From positions 1,581,449 through 1,645,448 of the forward strand of contig NW_003314267.1 of NCBI RefSeq assembly GCF_000143415.4: DNA of 64,000 nt, in the 5' to 3' direction. The DNA comes from Selaginella moellendorffii. Its lineage: Eukaryota > Streptophyta > Lycopodiopsida > Selaginellales > Selaginellaceae. Positions 24,801 to 34,717 of the stretch are shown here, in pieces. The notes under the pieces were generated by a model that was not told the origin of the DNA, ran no database searches, and saw only the letters and a program-made list of their open reading frames with translations. The position numbers and the translations under genes are program-made. The stretch's first letter is position 1, and every line of letters begins with the position of its first letter.

Positions 24801-26474
24801 ATATGGGTTTTATTTTAATATAACAGCTAGTTTATAAATATAATTAAATATTATTTTTCATAATTATTATATTTTACTATTTCTATTGGCTTACTGCTCA
24901 AATATGTACCTTAGTTTAGAAATAGTTATCCTTATTTGAGTTTATTTCCCTTGGGGATTTGTATGGTGATATACCATAATTTATTTACATTATTGCATGG
25001 TCTATAAGTCCTTAAAACTTGTAGGAAATAGTGTAAATAATAATATTGAGAACTCTTTGGTTATTGTTTTTCAGTAAGGTATATGATAAATGATATTTAA
25101 GCATATGGTGCCAATGAGTTTAATTATTATTGATTGTGGCTATTAAAATATTTTATATCTCTAAGTAAAATATATGTGTTTTCTTCTATGTAATGTAATT
25201 ACACAACTCTCAATTCCATCTAGTGAATTAAATACTTTCATGAACTAGTAAGAGAACTAAAAGAATGAGATTTTCATGAATAGTTTGATGTTTAAAATTT
25301 AGATTCAAATTAATGCTTGAATAATGGAATATATGTAAAATATTTGGAGTATTTGATGCTTTATAGGGTTAAAATGTTGTGATTGTTGTAATATTGAACT
25401 ATATGACATATTTAGTTGAAGTCTTGCCATTTTGAAGTCATTTTTACTAATAGTTTATGTTATATTTTTTTTCCCAATTGTGAGTGCCACTAAGAATTAT
25501 TGATACTTAGAAGTTTGTTTGTTCTTTTGAGAATGTGAAATCTTCCTTTCATTTTCTCATCTCAAGTATTGAGTTAATGTAAAAGAACTTGAATGAGTGG
25601 GTTTTCTTATTTTGGCCAAAGTATTTTATAATGTAATGAACTCTATTATTCAACCTTGAAAAGAGTCTTTTATAATAGAAGATCCCATATTATCCAAGCC
25701 TTAAAAACACATTTTCTTCTTTTATTTCCTTGTTTTTACTTTAACTATTGCTAAAGTTTTTGTTTTTAGTGTTTTTTATTCATATTTTGTTCTTCTACAT
25801 GCTTTCTTCCTCAACTTTTCTAATTTTTTCCTCTTTTCTCTAATGTTTGAAATTTTTTTCTACTAAGGAGGGATGGATAGGAGTTTGATGTAAGTCACAA
25901 ATTTTTCTTTTCTGATTTTTTAACTTACTTTCCCTACTTAACCATTTTTGTTTTGGCTATAATAAAATTCTTTTTGCCAAAATCTAAGCTTAATATACAA
26001 GCTTTACTACACAAATAATAAAGTGTGTGGTGGTTGATCATTTGGTCCCTCTTCCATATCTATTAATTCATTAATTGGTGAAGTTAGTGGTGAATCTACT
26101 GGCGTTTTTACATCTGGTATTGATCTTCTCTTCAGTAGAAGGATCATCTATAAAAAAGGAAATTAGATGAACTTAACTACCTTATTTACCTGAGTTTAGA
26201 TGTGGATACTTATTATCCCATTGTTTTTGAATAAGCTTGATACATATATTAATATACTCCGTCAAAGACTGTTTTACTCTTCTTTCAACCAACTTTAGTC
26301 TATATTAAATGGCAAGTTTAGATTTACACTTTGGCAATCAAGTTAGTTTTCATTGCATCACTCTTAGTTCTCTTTGCAATCAACAAAAACAAACAAGCTT
26401 TTGTCTCTCATAAATAGAGCCATGGTCAATATTAAAAATTTTAGACTTTACCCCTTTTAGCAAGAATGGTATTG

Positions 26475-26706
26475 ATGCTTTATTTCGTTAAAGTGGAACT
26501 TATTCAGTAAAGTGGGACATTAATTAGCATGTGTCCACATACCATTTCCTAGTACTTAATTAATATTTATTAATATTTCTATCAGTTTTTTAATTTATAA
26601 ATTATAAAGCTAAAACTTCAATTTTTTATTGTTGTTATAAAAATGGCATGTGGCCACACACCATAAGTGGGATAATGAAAAGTTCCACTTTAATGAAATA
26701 AAGCAT
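26475..26706. mobile_element. MITE with terminal inverted repeats
   Basis: The left end ATGCTTTATTTCGTTAAAGT continues GGAACTT, and the complement of the right end reads ATGCTTTATTTCATTAAAGT, then GGAACTT. Weaker pairing follows inward (CATGTG(T/G)CCACA.. ACCAT). The ends are flanked by ATTG on both sides, a possible 4-bp target duplication. Length is about 232 bp, with no coding capacity and an AT-rich core. Confidence 0.75.
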
Positions 26707-27180
26707 ATTGGTGGTCAATTGTGATATTTAACTTGATGATTGTTAAAGTGCATTTTGTGAAGGTAAATTTTTTTCTTGCAATTTGGATGCAAGCAAACAT
26801 GACACTTGACTATACAATTTAGAACCATCATCCCAATTGATTCCCTTGAGAGCAAATCCAAACCTTTGCAAACTAATTGAGAGCTCTTTATAATACCTCT
26901 ACTAAGAAATGTACTTGATTTGGATTTTCCTTACTTGTGGCTATGATAGTGCCTATTGTGATGCTCTAGTGCTCTCCTAACTTTGAGATCAAAAGGCAAT
27001 TAAATACCCTAAACTGTCAAGGCAGAGGATTTTCAATATAATTTGTCATCCTTACAAATATAATTTGGCATGCAATAAATTATAACTTATTATTTATATA
27101 TAATTAGTTTCGTTATATATTTAATTTGTCATCTAAATATAATTTGTCATACAAATATAATTTGACATGTTTACTTTGGA

Positions 27181-27238
27181 ATTTATCATGTGGGGAAAAT
27201 AGTAATTTGTCATGTGGGGAAAATAGTAATTTGTCATG
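27181..27238. repeat. 24-bp tandem repeat
   Basis: Two full units and a partial third of ATTT(A/G)TCATGTGGGGAAAATAGTA, within a wider field of scattered AATTTGTCAT motifs from about 27040 to 27320. Confidence 0.8.
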
Positions 27239-27359
27239 ATAATCTATAATGTGTCACCTGGTCATTTTGGAATTTGTCATGGAGGGGAGTGGTGTGTTAC
27301 ATTAAATTTATAATTTGTCACCTAATTTGGAGAACAGTTTAGTTGGGCTAACAACTTCC

Positions 27360-28141
27360 TCGTAGAGCATCCTACAACAAAATGATTTTCACACACACAA
27401 AAGAAAAGAGGAAGTACTCACAAAGATCACTTGGAAAAAATAAGCTTGGCCCTTGTGTGTCCTTGAAGTAGACGAGGATTGGAAAGCTCGGCCACCATAG
27501 CTCCCAGTTTGTAAAGGCTGAGTACCTGGAATTAGAAAAACACAGTGAAGAGACCCGTGACTTTCGTCTTGATGCTTATTTTTTCCACCAACGAAGACGT
27601 TCTCTCTGGATTCCTATAGCTCCGAGGCAATCTTTACTTCCTCGAAAGCTCAAGTAATTTTAAATCCAGCTCCAGCGACACAAAGGGAACAAACACCACA
27701 GAAGCTTCGTCATCGAACGCGAATCTTACTCGGGTGGTCTGTTTCAGCATAGAACCAGGAATTAGACTTTCATTCGTGTAGAGAGCACACGGACTTGGAA
27801 TAAGAGAAGAAGGCCGAGCAAACCAATTGGAGCTGCTGGAAGCAAATTGTTCGTGTAAACAGCGGTACCTGAAAGAAAGAACACTCCTTGCTTCTCATTT
27901 TTTTCCACAAAGACCCAGAAGAACGATTGGAATGCGATAATCAGGTGCTGGAATGACAGTCTCCCCAACGATCTTGTTTTAAACTACACAAGACTATCGA
28001 CTTCGTCACGAATATCGCTCGAGAAACCAGAGAAATTCGTACCTGCTTCCACAGCCCCAGGTCTTGATAGCCTCCTTGTCCAGAAGATCACAGAAAAACT
28101 TGGAGCGTTCACAGCAATCCAATCGACCCAGCGCCTACATA
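27360..28141 (-). pseudogene. DUF3119-like gene pseudogene
   Basis: Colinear with the intact gene from the start of exon 8 (about 20893) back through exon 2 (21768). Much of exon 8 is lost at the left edge, where AT-rich DNA begins. Exon 7 has deletions in the stretch encoding the Phe-Pro-rich core, exon 3 has lost part of its sequence after the acceptor, exon 2 has frameshifting deletions, and exon 1 with the start codon is gone. Exon 4 survives almost intact. Confidence 0.88.
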
Positions 28142-28492
28142 GAGAACGGTCGGGATCATGGCATATTCGTTTTTCTGTTTAAGAATATTCCTGTGTGATT
28201 ACTATTTCTCACTACTTTTTAACCACCTTTAAGGATTCTAGAATGTCTGACGTGAACAACCACCTAATTGAGAAGTATCTTCGTCAATCGTTGAAAAGTT
28301 TACCTCAAAGTTGCAAGGTGACGGCATCGGTCGTGTACGCAAACGCGTAAAAACAAAAGGCAAGCAAACAAACAACTTTTTTCTTCAATCGCAGCCAATA
28401 AGGTGGTAAATCCCATCGAACTTATTAGACATCACACCATCATCCTTCTAGATCGAAAAAAAAAAGAGAAAGAATCTTAAGGCAAGCACCAA

Positions 28493-29714
28493 CTATGAGA
28501 GTGTGATGGTATACACTTGGGCCAGGCTGGGCTCAAACAGCCCAAAATTCCTCTCGGACACCGGCCCGGTCTTTTGGTCCTCGTTGAACAGCGCAAAAAT
28601 GTAAGTCTCCGCCGTGACGCCGGGCCGCGCGGGAGTGCCCACACCAGACACCACATGCCGGATGAGATTCTGGTTGTACCGTGCGGCATTGGCGGTAGTG
28701 GCGCCGGGCTCGTCCCCCTTGCTCGGCCACCCGGTCTCGGTCACCACCACGGGCATATTCGGGTAGCCGAGCTTTGTGAGCGCTGACGTCACCGTGTCCA
28801 CCATTGCGTCATACATGTTGCTGTAGTGGAGGTTGGCGGGCGCGTCCGTGACGCCCGGGTCGGAGCCGAAGAGCGCGTATTCCAGCGGTACGTTGGAGGG
28901 GTCGCCGGCGTAGCTGAAGAAAGGATAGACGTTGATCATGAAGGGGCTGCCTGACGTGGACAGAAAATCCACCACTGGCTTGAGGGCGATGGTGGCGTTG
29001 AAGGCGCCGTTGGAGGGCGGGAAGGATGACGCGTCCATGACGTTGAAGGCGTGCGGCGTGGAGACCACGGTGCCGGCGGTACGCAGCGCGGTGTGCGACT
29101 GTATCGCGAACTGGACGTTCTGGAGGGCCGGGAGGAGGAAGGGGGCGTACCGCGCGTTGTTTGTGAGGACCTCGTTGCCGATGGAGATGGCGGGGAAGCG
29201 GACGGCGGGGATGAAAGGGGCGATGAAGGCGTCCAGCCAGGCCTTGGCGGCGACGGGGCTGGAGGCGATTTGCTGGAGCTGCTCGTTGGGGATGGAGACG
29301 CTGAGATCGATGCCCGAGTTTGCGAAGGCCTGGATCACTGCGGGATCGGCGTCGAAGATGCGCGCCTTGGTTATGTTGTTGGATTTGAGCAGCGCCACGA
29401 CTTGCGCCGGCGATGGGAGATTGTCGCCCAATCTGCCATAGTTCACGCCGATGCTCGCTCCATCCGCGCCTGCCAAGAGAGGAGTCAAATCGAAATCGAA
29501 ACGCTCTGATTCAACCAAGAGAGAGGAAGAGATCTAAAAATGTGACCGTTTTGTGTCTGGAAACGAAAATGCGAGAGCTGGAAGACGAGGAATCGTGGGG
29601 AATCTTGCCGAGAGGATCTATAAACTCACCAGAAATGCCCTCCAGCGCAGCCAAAGCCGCGACGAGCATCAGCACTATCACCAGCAGCCGATTGAATCCC
29701 ACTCCCGCCTCCAT
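28493..29714 (-). CDS. GH17 glucan endo-1,3-beta-glucosidase
   Basis: Two exons, 29714-29630 and 29469-28493, phase 1, giving 353 residues. The first exon is the signal peptide (MEAGVGFNRLLVIVLMLVAA). The mature enzyme starts at ASIGVNYGRLGDNLPSP, the usual GH17 beginning, and keeps the proton-donor region AISIGNEVLTNN and the nucleophile region VVTETGWPSKGD. It ends in NFGLFEPSL..VYTI, without a C-terminal X8/CBM43 module or GPI signal. It should hydrolyse beta-1,3-glucan (callose) in the apoplast. The intron falls right after the signal peptide, typical of plant GH17 genes. It is divergently paired with the CID-domain gene. A ruined copy lies at 22031-22905. Confidence 0.94.
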
Positions 29715-30430
29715 GGAAACAATCAATCGAAGGAATCGCCCAAAGCGTTTGCGATTGATCGATGAGGAGAGAAAAGGGAGAGAAAGAACTGACGAACGAA
29801 AACGCTTGCTCGAGCTAAACAGAGGAGCAGTGGCAACACTACAGCGGCTTAAAGACAGTCCGTTGTGCTTAATAATTCACGGTTTAATTAGTCGAAGACT
29901 AAAGTATTAATTGGTCCACACGAGTCAGTGCCAGTATACTACAGGTAAAACGTAAAAAAGAAAAAAAGAGAGAATCTTTATTTGATCCAGTAAAAATTCT
30001 CTATCTACATCTGTACATTCTCCACACCGCGATTTGGATCTCGAATAACTCTTTCACAGGAAGGATCGTGATCTTGGGCAATTCGCGCAATTCCAGCGAT
30101 GGAGTTTGCGTCGATCGAATTGGAAATTGGGTAAAGGATTGAGCAGCAGCAGGATTGATATAGATGCGGTGCGCTTGAGAGGACGAAAGAGCTCGCCCTA
30201 ATTTTTGGCATTTAGAAGATATCGATCCTCGGACCCTTTTATAGAGGAGGAGGAGCGATGGGCGGCTTTAGGGCAGTGCTATGCGGTCCGGCAAGGGTTG
30301 AGGCGTTCTTGGCACGGCCGCTCGAGGCGCCAGGCTGCGGCTGCTAGAGGTAGGCAAGGATTTAGGGTTCCAAGGCTGAGATTTTCTTCTTCCAGGGGAT
30401 TCGGCGCCCTTGATTTTGGGCTTCTTCGCC
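29715..30430. promoter_or_regulatory. Divergent promoter region of GH17 (-) and CID gene (+)
   Basis: The two start codons face away from each other across 716 bp. The right part contains TTTAGGGTT at about 30360, close to the CID gene. Much of this region is also present, with deletions, at 22906-23130. Confidence 0.5.
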
Positions 30431-32355
30431 ATGCAAGGGCTATTCAGCGGCCAGAATCTGAGTGACAAGCTCGTCAAGCTCAACAGCACGCAGCAGAGCA
30501 TCGAGAGTAAGATCTCTTCCGTTTCGCCTTCTCATGGTGGATTCTTTCTTCTTTTTGCTCCTCAGCTCTGTCACATTGGTGCATTTTTCATCGGAAGTAT
30601 GCAAAGCAAGTCGTGGATATTTGGGAGAAGGAGTTCTTCCAGGCGCCGAGAGAACAACGCGTCCCTTTCTTGTTCCTCGCCAACGACATCTTGCAAAACA
30701 GCCGCCGAAAGGGCTCGGAGTTTGTCTCCGAGTTTTGGAGAGTCTTGCCGGGTGCGCTCAAGCTCGTCATGCAAAATGGAGACGATAGCAACCGGAACAC
30801 GATCCTTCGACTGGTTAGTTTTCTTGTTCATGCGAGCTCGATATGACTCCATGCTTGATAGATTGATATATGGGAGGAGAGGCGGGTTTTTGGATCTCAC
30901 GCTCACGGCCTGCGAGTGGAGTTACTGGGAAAAGATGACGCCAAGAACGTATGTCGACGGTTTTTTGTAAATGCTCTAGTGACGACTCTTTCTGGCTTGA
31001 TCACAGAGTGATGCGCTTATGCCAGAAAAACTCGTTGCAGTGTACAAAGCGTTTCAAGACAAACTAACTGACGAGGACGCGACGGTCTACAAGTGCCAAA
31101 CCGCGGTTCTTCACATGGATGCCTTTGAAAAAGAGATAGACACAACGACCATATCAGGTGATTGTCTGCGTCTCCTTTGGTCCACAACTCGTTTTTGAAC
31201 AAGGATCTTGCCTGCCAGGGCAAGAGAGTAGCATTATCTTGATAGAGGAGCTGCAGCAGCGAGAAACAATCCTTTTGGAGTGTGCTCAGCAGCTGGAAGC
31301 TATAGAGATTGCCCGCTCCAGCATTGTTTTCCAGCTTAAGGAAACTCTCCGGGACCAGGTGTGTGAAGCGAATTTACTTTCCAAGTTACTCCTTTTCCCC
31401 TTCTAAACACTGTTTGTTCTCGCAGGAGGACAAGCTCGAGAGAACACGACTTTTGCTCCAGGTTTGAAACGTGCTAGCGATCCAAAACTTCACAACCCAA
31501 TGATCCTCGTCACAATTTTCGCAGGCTGCTCACACTCACGCCGACCAAGCTAGGATGATGCAGCAGCAAATCTATGACGCTGCTAGCGGCCAAGCTTACC
31601 AGCCAGTAGTAGCGAATGGCTCGACTGGCGGCGGCGGCCTTCTAGCTCACCACCATCACTACGACTCGAGCATCCAGCACCAGCAGCACAGCGTCCCATC
31701 TCTCTTGAGCAGCGAAGCCGAGTGTTACGTCCCGACCGAGGCGAAGATGTTTGATCCGGCCGCCGCGGCCGAGGTCGCAGCTAAGCTGGTAGCGTCGAGC
31801 TCGTCGGCAGCGATGATCTCGTCTGTCTTGTCGTCCCTTGCAGCGGAGAATGTGGTGAAACTACAAGATCCGCAAGACAAACAGCAGCAGCAGCAGCAGC
31901 GAAACTTTGATGATCCGACCGAGAACTACGGTCAAAACCCAGAAGAAGTAGCGATCGAGGAGGAAGTAGAAGAGGAGGAAGATCCGGGGCGAGAGCCGCC
32001 AGAGAAGCGGCAGAAGGTGGATGAGGGCGAGGAGGAGAGTGAGTCGCTCTTGGGGCCGGCGGTGGAGCTGGAAGAAGAATTTGGGGAGGAGGTATCGGCG
32101 GCAGAAGTGACGAGCTCCATCCCATTGTCGCCGGCGGCGGTGGTGGCGGCTGTGGCGGCGCCGCCAGCGACAGAAGCGGTGACGACCGCGACGGCGGTGG
32201 CGACAACGATAATGGGCTCGTCATCGTCAATGTTACTTCCCTTTAGTTTTGGAGGGCAAAGCTTGGGATTCCCATTGCCAGTGGCGGCGCCGCCGGGCTG
32301 TGCTCCAGCGAGCGATCATACAAGCACTAGTTTGTTTGCTCTCCCGCGACAATGA
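30431..32355 (+). CDS. CID (RPR) domain protein of the RPRD/PCF11-like group
   Basis: Seven exons, 30431-30506, 30566-30813, 30862-30948, 31007-31157, 31219-31358, 31426-31461 and 31525-32355, all in frame, giving 522 residues. Residues 1 to about 135 form a CTD-interacting domain (ETLSHWCIFHRKYAKQVVDI, VPFLFLANDILQNSRRKG, TILRLIDIWEERRVF). A coiled coil follows (ELQQRETILLECAQQLEAIE, KLERTRLLLQAA). The last exon is low-complexity: His-rich, then Ala/Ser, then Glu-rich. CID proteins bind the phosphorylated RNA polymerase II tail and act in transcription and 3'-end processing. A ruined copy is at 23125-23302. Confidence 0.92.
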
Positions 32356-32656
32356 TCTTCCTCCTCTAAGGGCTATAAAAGGTTTGGTGTGCTCGCTGGA
32401 TTCGAACCCCCGTTCTTTTAGGGTTTATGGATTTGCATCTTTTAGAATAAAGGTATCCGGCCTTTTAGGGTTCTACGGAACAAACGGCGAACTGCCAACG
32501 CATAACCGGATGAGTTTTGTTGTGTCTGTTGGAGAAAATTTTGGCCGCTTTTCTTCGCATTTCTTGGAGCTGCCGATCTAGGCGCTGGGTAGGCGCTAGC
32601 TCGGAGTCGGAAGAATCGCGCGGCGGCAGGCAGGGTTGCTTTGATCGGCCGCGGCG
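32356..32656. other. Intergenic region between the CID and CCDC113-like genes
   Basis: It should hold the CID 3' UTR and the CCDC113-like promoter. Several TTTAGGG motifs occur (near 32418 and 32464). No RNA gene: a GGATTCGAACCC string at about 32398 lacks the rest of a tRNA. Confidence 0.5.
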
Positions 32657-34379
32657 ATGGTGAAAATGGACGAGTACGAGATCATGGACAAGATGGAGGA
32701 GCTCAAGAAGCTCCAGAAGGAGCAGGAGGCGATCAAGCTGGAGAATGCGCTGCTGTCGGAGCATCTATCGGTATGTTTGATCCTTCTTTCTCGGGGATTT
32801 GGGCCTCCCGATATTTCGATCGATCTTGCGATGTCTCGGGGGTCTGGGGTTGGATCGAAATATCTGGCTCACGGATCGATCTCTTGCAGCGGATCGTGAC
32901 GCGCAAGGGCAGTATGCAAATCCATCTGGAAAATTTGGAAGCCGAAGAGCAGGAAAGAGAGGCCGAGGAGAAGGAAAAGGCGGATGCCGCTGCCGCTCTT
33001 GCGGCGGCGACGGCAGCCGATGCTACAAAGAGGAGGAGGAGCACGAAGAGATCGTTTCGGGTTTTCCAGGAGGTCCAGAGGCCCTCCGTCAAGTTCTTCT
33101 CGCCACTAAGAGATTCTCGCAAGCCTCGCGTTCGAGCTCCCATGAGTCTAGAGGAGAAGCTTGAAGTTGTGGACGACGAGATTGGGTGTCACAACGAGCA
33201 GATGAACCGGCTGACGGCCGAGAACAATCGAGTGCTGGACGATCTGCGAGCGGTTTTCGAAGAAACTGACTATGGGATCAAGGATCTTGCCAGTGAGAAG
33301 AACAGCATTCAAAGAGATTTGATGATCTTGGCGGAGATCAATCCTCGTCGAAAGCTCTACACTGAGGATTTCTTGAGGTACTAGCCTCTCGCTCCCCAAG
33401 TTCTCGCTAGTTTCTTCCTGGGTGACATAAAAGTTTCTCTTTCAGGTTTCAAGGAGAGAAGCTGAGGAAGAAAAGGAACATCCGGGAAAAGCTCCAAGAG
33501 AAGATTGATATACTACACATGGAGGTCATGGACGCGGAGCACCAATTCTCCACCAAGAGGGATCTCAAGGACATTTTACACGTGATCGACTTTGATCAGC
33601 TCAAGATCCAGAGGATTCAGCTGCGATCGCGTATTCGTCTTCGAACAAGTGAAGTGTGGAGATATAAAGCGTTGATAAAGAATGCTGGCGCGGTAAGAAC
33701 ACTGGCACACTGGCTTTCACTTAGTTTTTAGTTATAGTACTTGTGTTTGATGCAGCTCTTGATGAAAGCTCGCAAAGATCTCGAGGAGAAAGTCGAGGAA
33801 GGGAAGCGCATAAGGCAAAGCATTGTGGACAGAACACCACAGATCTCGTCTTCGCAGGTGGAGATCAACATGGAGAAGAAAATACAAGTCAGTCATTCTT
33901 TTTCTTTACGGTTCAGCATTCTCATCTTTTAGTTTTCTGATCCCAGAGAAGCCTCAACGAAGACATTCTTCGGCTAATACAAGAACAAGACGGCCCTCCC
34001 CAGCCCCGCGTTCTGGATTACATGCGATATCGTATCAAAGTAGCGGAGCTGAGGAGAGAGCTCAAGACTTGGCTGAGCAAGGTGAGGCTTCTTGCTCCCT
34101 TCTTTTTATTTCTTTTCGTTTTTTTCTCTTTTTGTTTAGGCGATAGCATTGTAAGCCCTGAAATTGCAGGTGGACGTGATCGAACAATCGCACATCCGGC
34201 TGAGAAATCACGTGAGATACATCAGGAAACAACGAGACGCGATTCTAGCTGCATCACCGGACATACTAGCGTCACTACCGGATCGAGGTGCTACTCCTGT
34301 GCAACCCAAGCTCGCGCCTGTAAAAGTCAGCCTCCGTCCAATGCAAACCAGCTTCACTCCCGTCGCAGTTCACGGTTGA
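32657..34379 (+). CDS. CCDC113: Cilium protein CCDC113/CFAP263-like
   Basis: Six exons, 32657-32770, 32890-33377, 33446-33692, 33756-33887, 33947-34081 and 34170-34379, all junctions in frame, giving 441 residues. The protein is nearly all coiled coil. Diagnostic regions are MSLEEKLEVVDDEI, then KLRKKRNIREKLQEKIDI, then DLKDILHVIDFDQLKIQ (compare the DFxQLKIEN block of CCDC113), and near the end PRVLDYMRYRIKVAELRREL. CCDC113/CFAP263 lies on motile axonemes and basal bodies in animals and protists. In plants it should occur only where sperm are flagellated. The gene looks intact, so it is probably expressed in male gametogenesis. Confidence 0.8.
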
Positions 34380-34382
34380 TCT

Positions 34383-34664
34383 ATGGCCAGCCAGTTGCGG
34401 GGCTCGCTGTTCAAGGCCAGGATTGCCGGAGGTGACGACATACTCGATATGCAGGTGATATTTTTTGGAGATTGTGTCTACTTCAAAACTAAGCTTTTTT
34501 CTTTCAGACTACAGCAAGAGAAAATTGATACACTTGATCAGAGCCACCATGAACCATCCGATCGTGCATTGGAACCTTAATCGTACAGGTAAAAAAAAAA
34601 TGCTGAAGAAAGTCTTGGGCACGCTTATTGCTGTTTCTTGCAGCAAAGCTCGCCAAGAGCTAGA
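34383..34664 (+). other. Possible small spliced gene or alternative 3' exons, unresolved
   Basis: Just after the CCDC113-like stop, an ATG at 34383 opens a 24-codon frame (MASQLRGSLFKAR..). Two good introns follow (donor at 34455 with acceptor at 34507, and donor at about 34590 with acceptor at about 34641). Exons 2 and 3 are open together in one frame (HLIRATMNHPIVHWNLNRTA), but the ATG exon enters exon 2 in another frame and stops at once. It may be a CCDC113 3' UTR with introns or a small gene with a different first exon. I do not recognise the product. Confidence 0.3.
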
Positions 34665-34717
34665 TAGATCGGGAGATCGCTCTCTTCATCGCAAGTTAAC
34701 ATCGGGGGTTATAACTT

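Larger units (their letters stand above)
24801..27359. other. AT-rich island without recognisable genes
   Basis: About 2.5 kb of AT-rich sequence with poly-T tracts and only very short frames. It contains a MITE-like element (26475-26706) and a tandem repeat near 27181. The left part resembles neither copy of the flanking duplicated block, so the whole island separates the two copies. Confidence 0.65.

Noticed and set aside
27040-27320. Repeated AATTTGTCAT motifs as a possible CRISPR-like array
   Set aside because: Spacing is irregular, units are short and AT-rich, and this is a plant nuclear genome.
32390-32415. GGATTCGAACCC string resembling the complement of a tRNA T-arm
   Set aside because: No matching T-stem beyond two or three pairs, and no D-arm, anticodon arm or acceptor stem in the expected positions on the minus strand.
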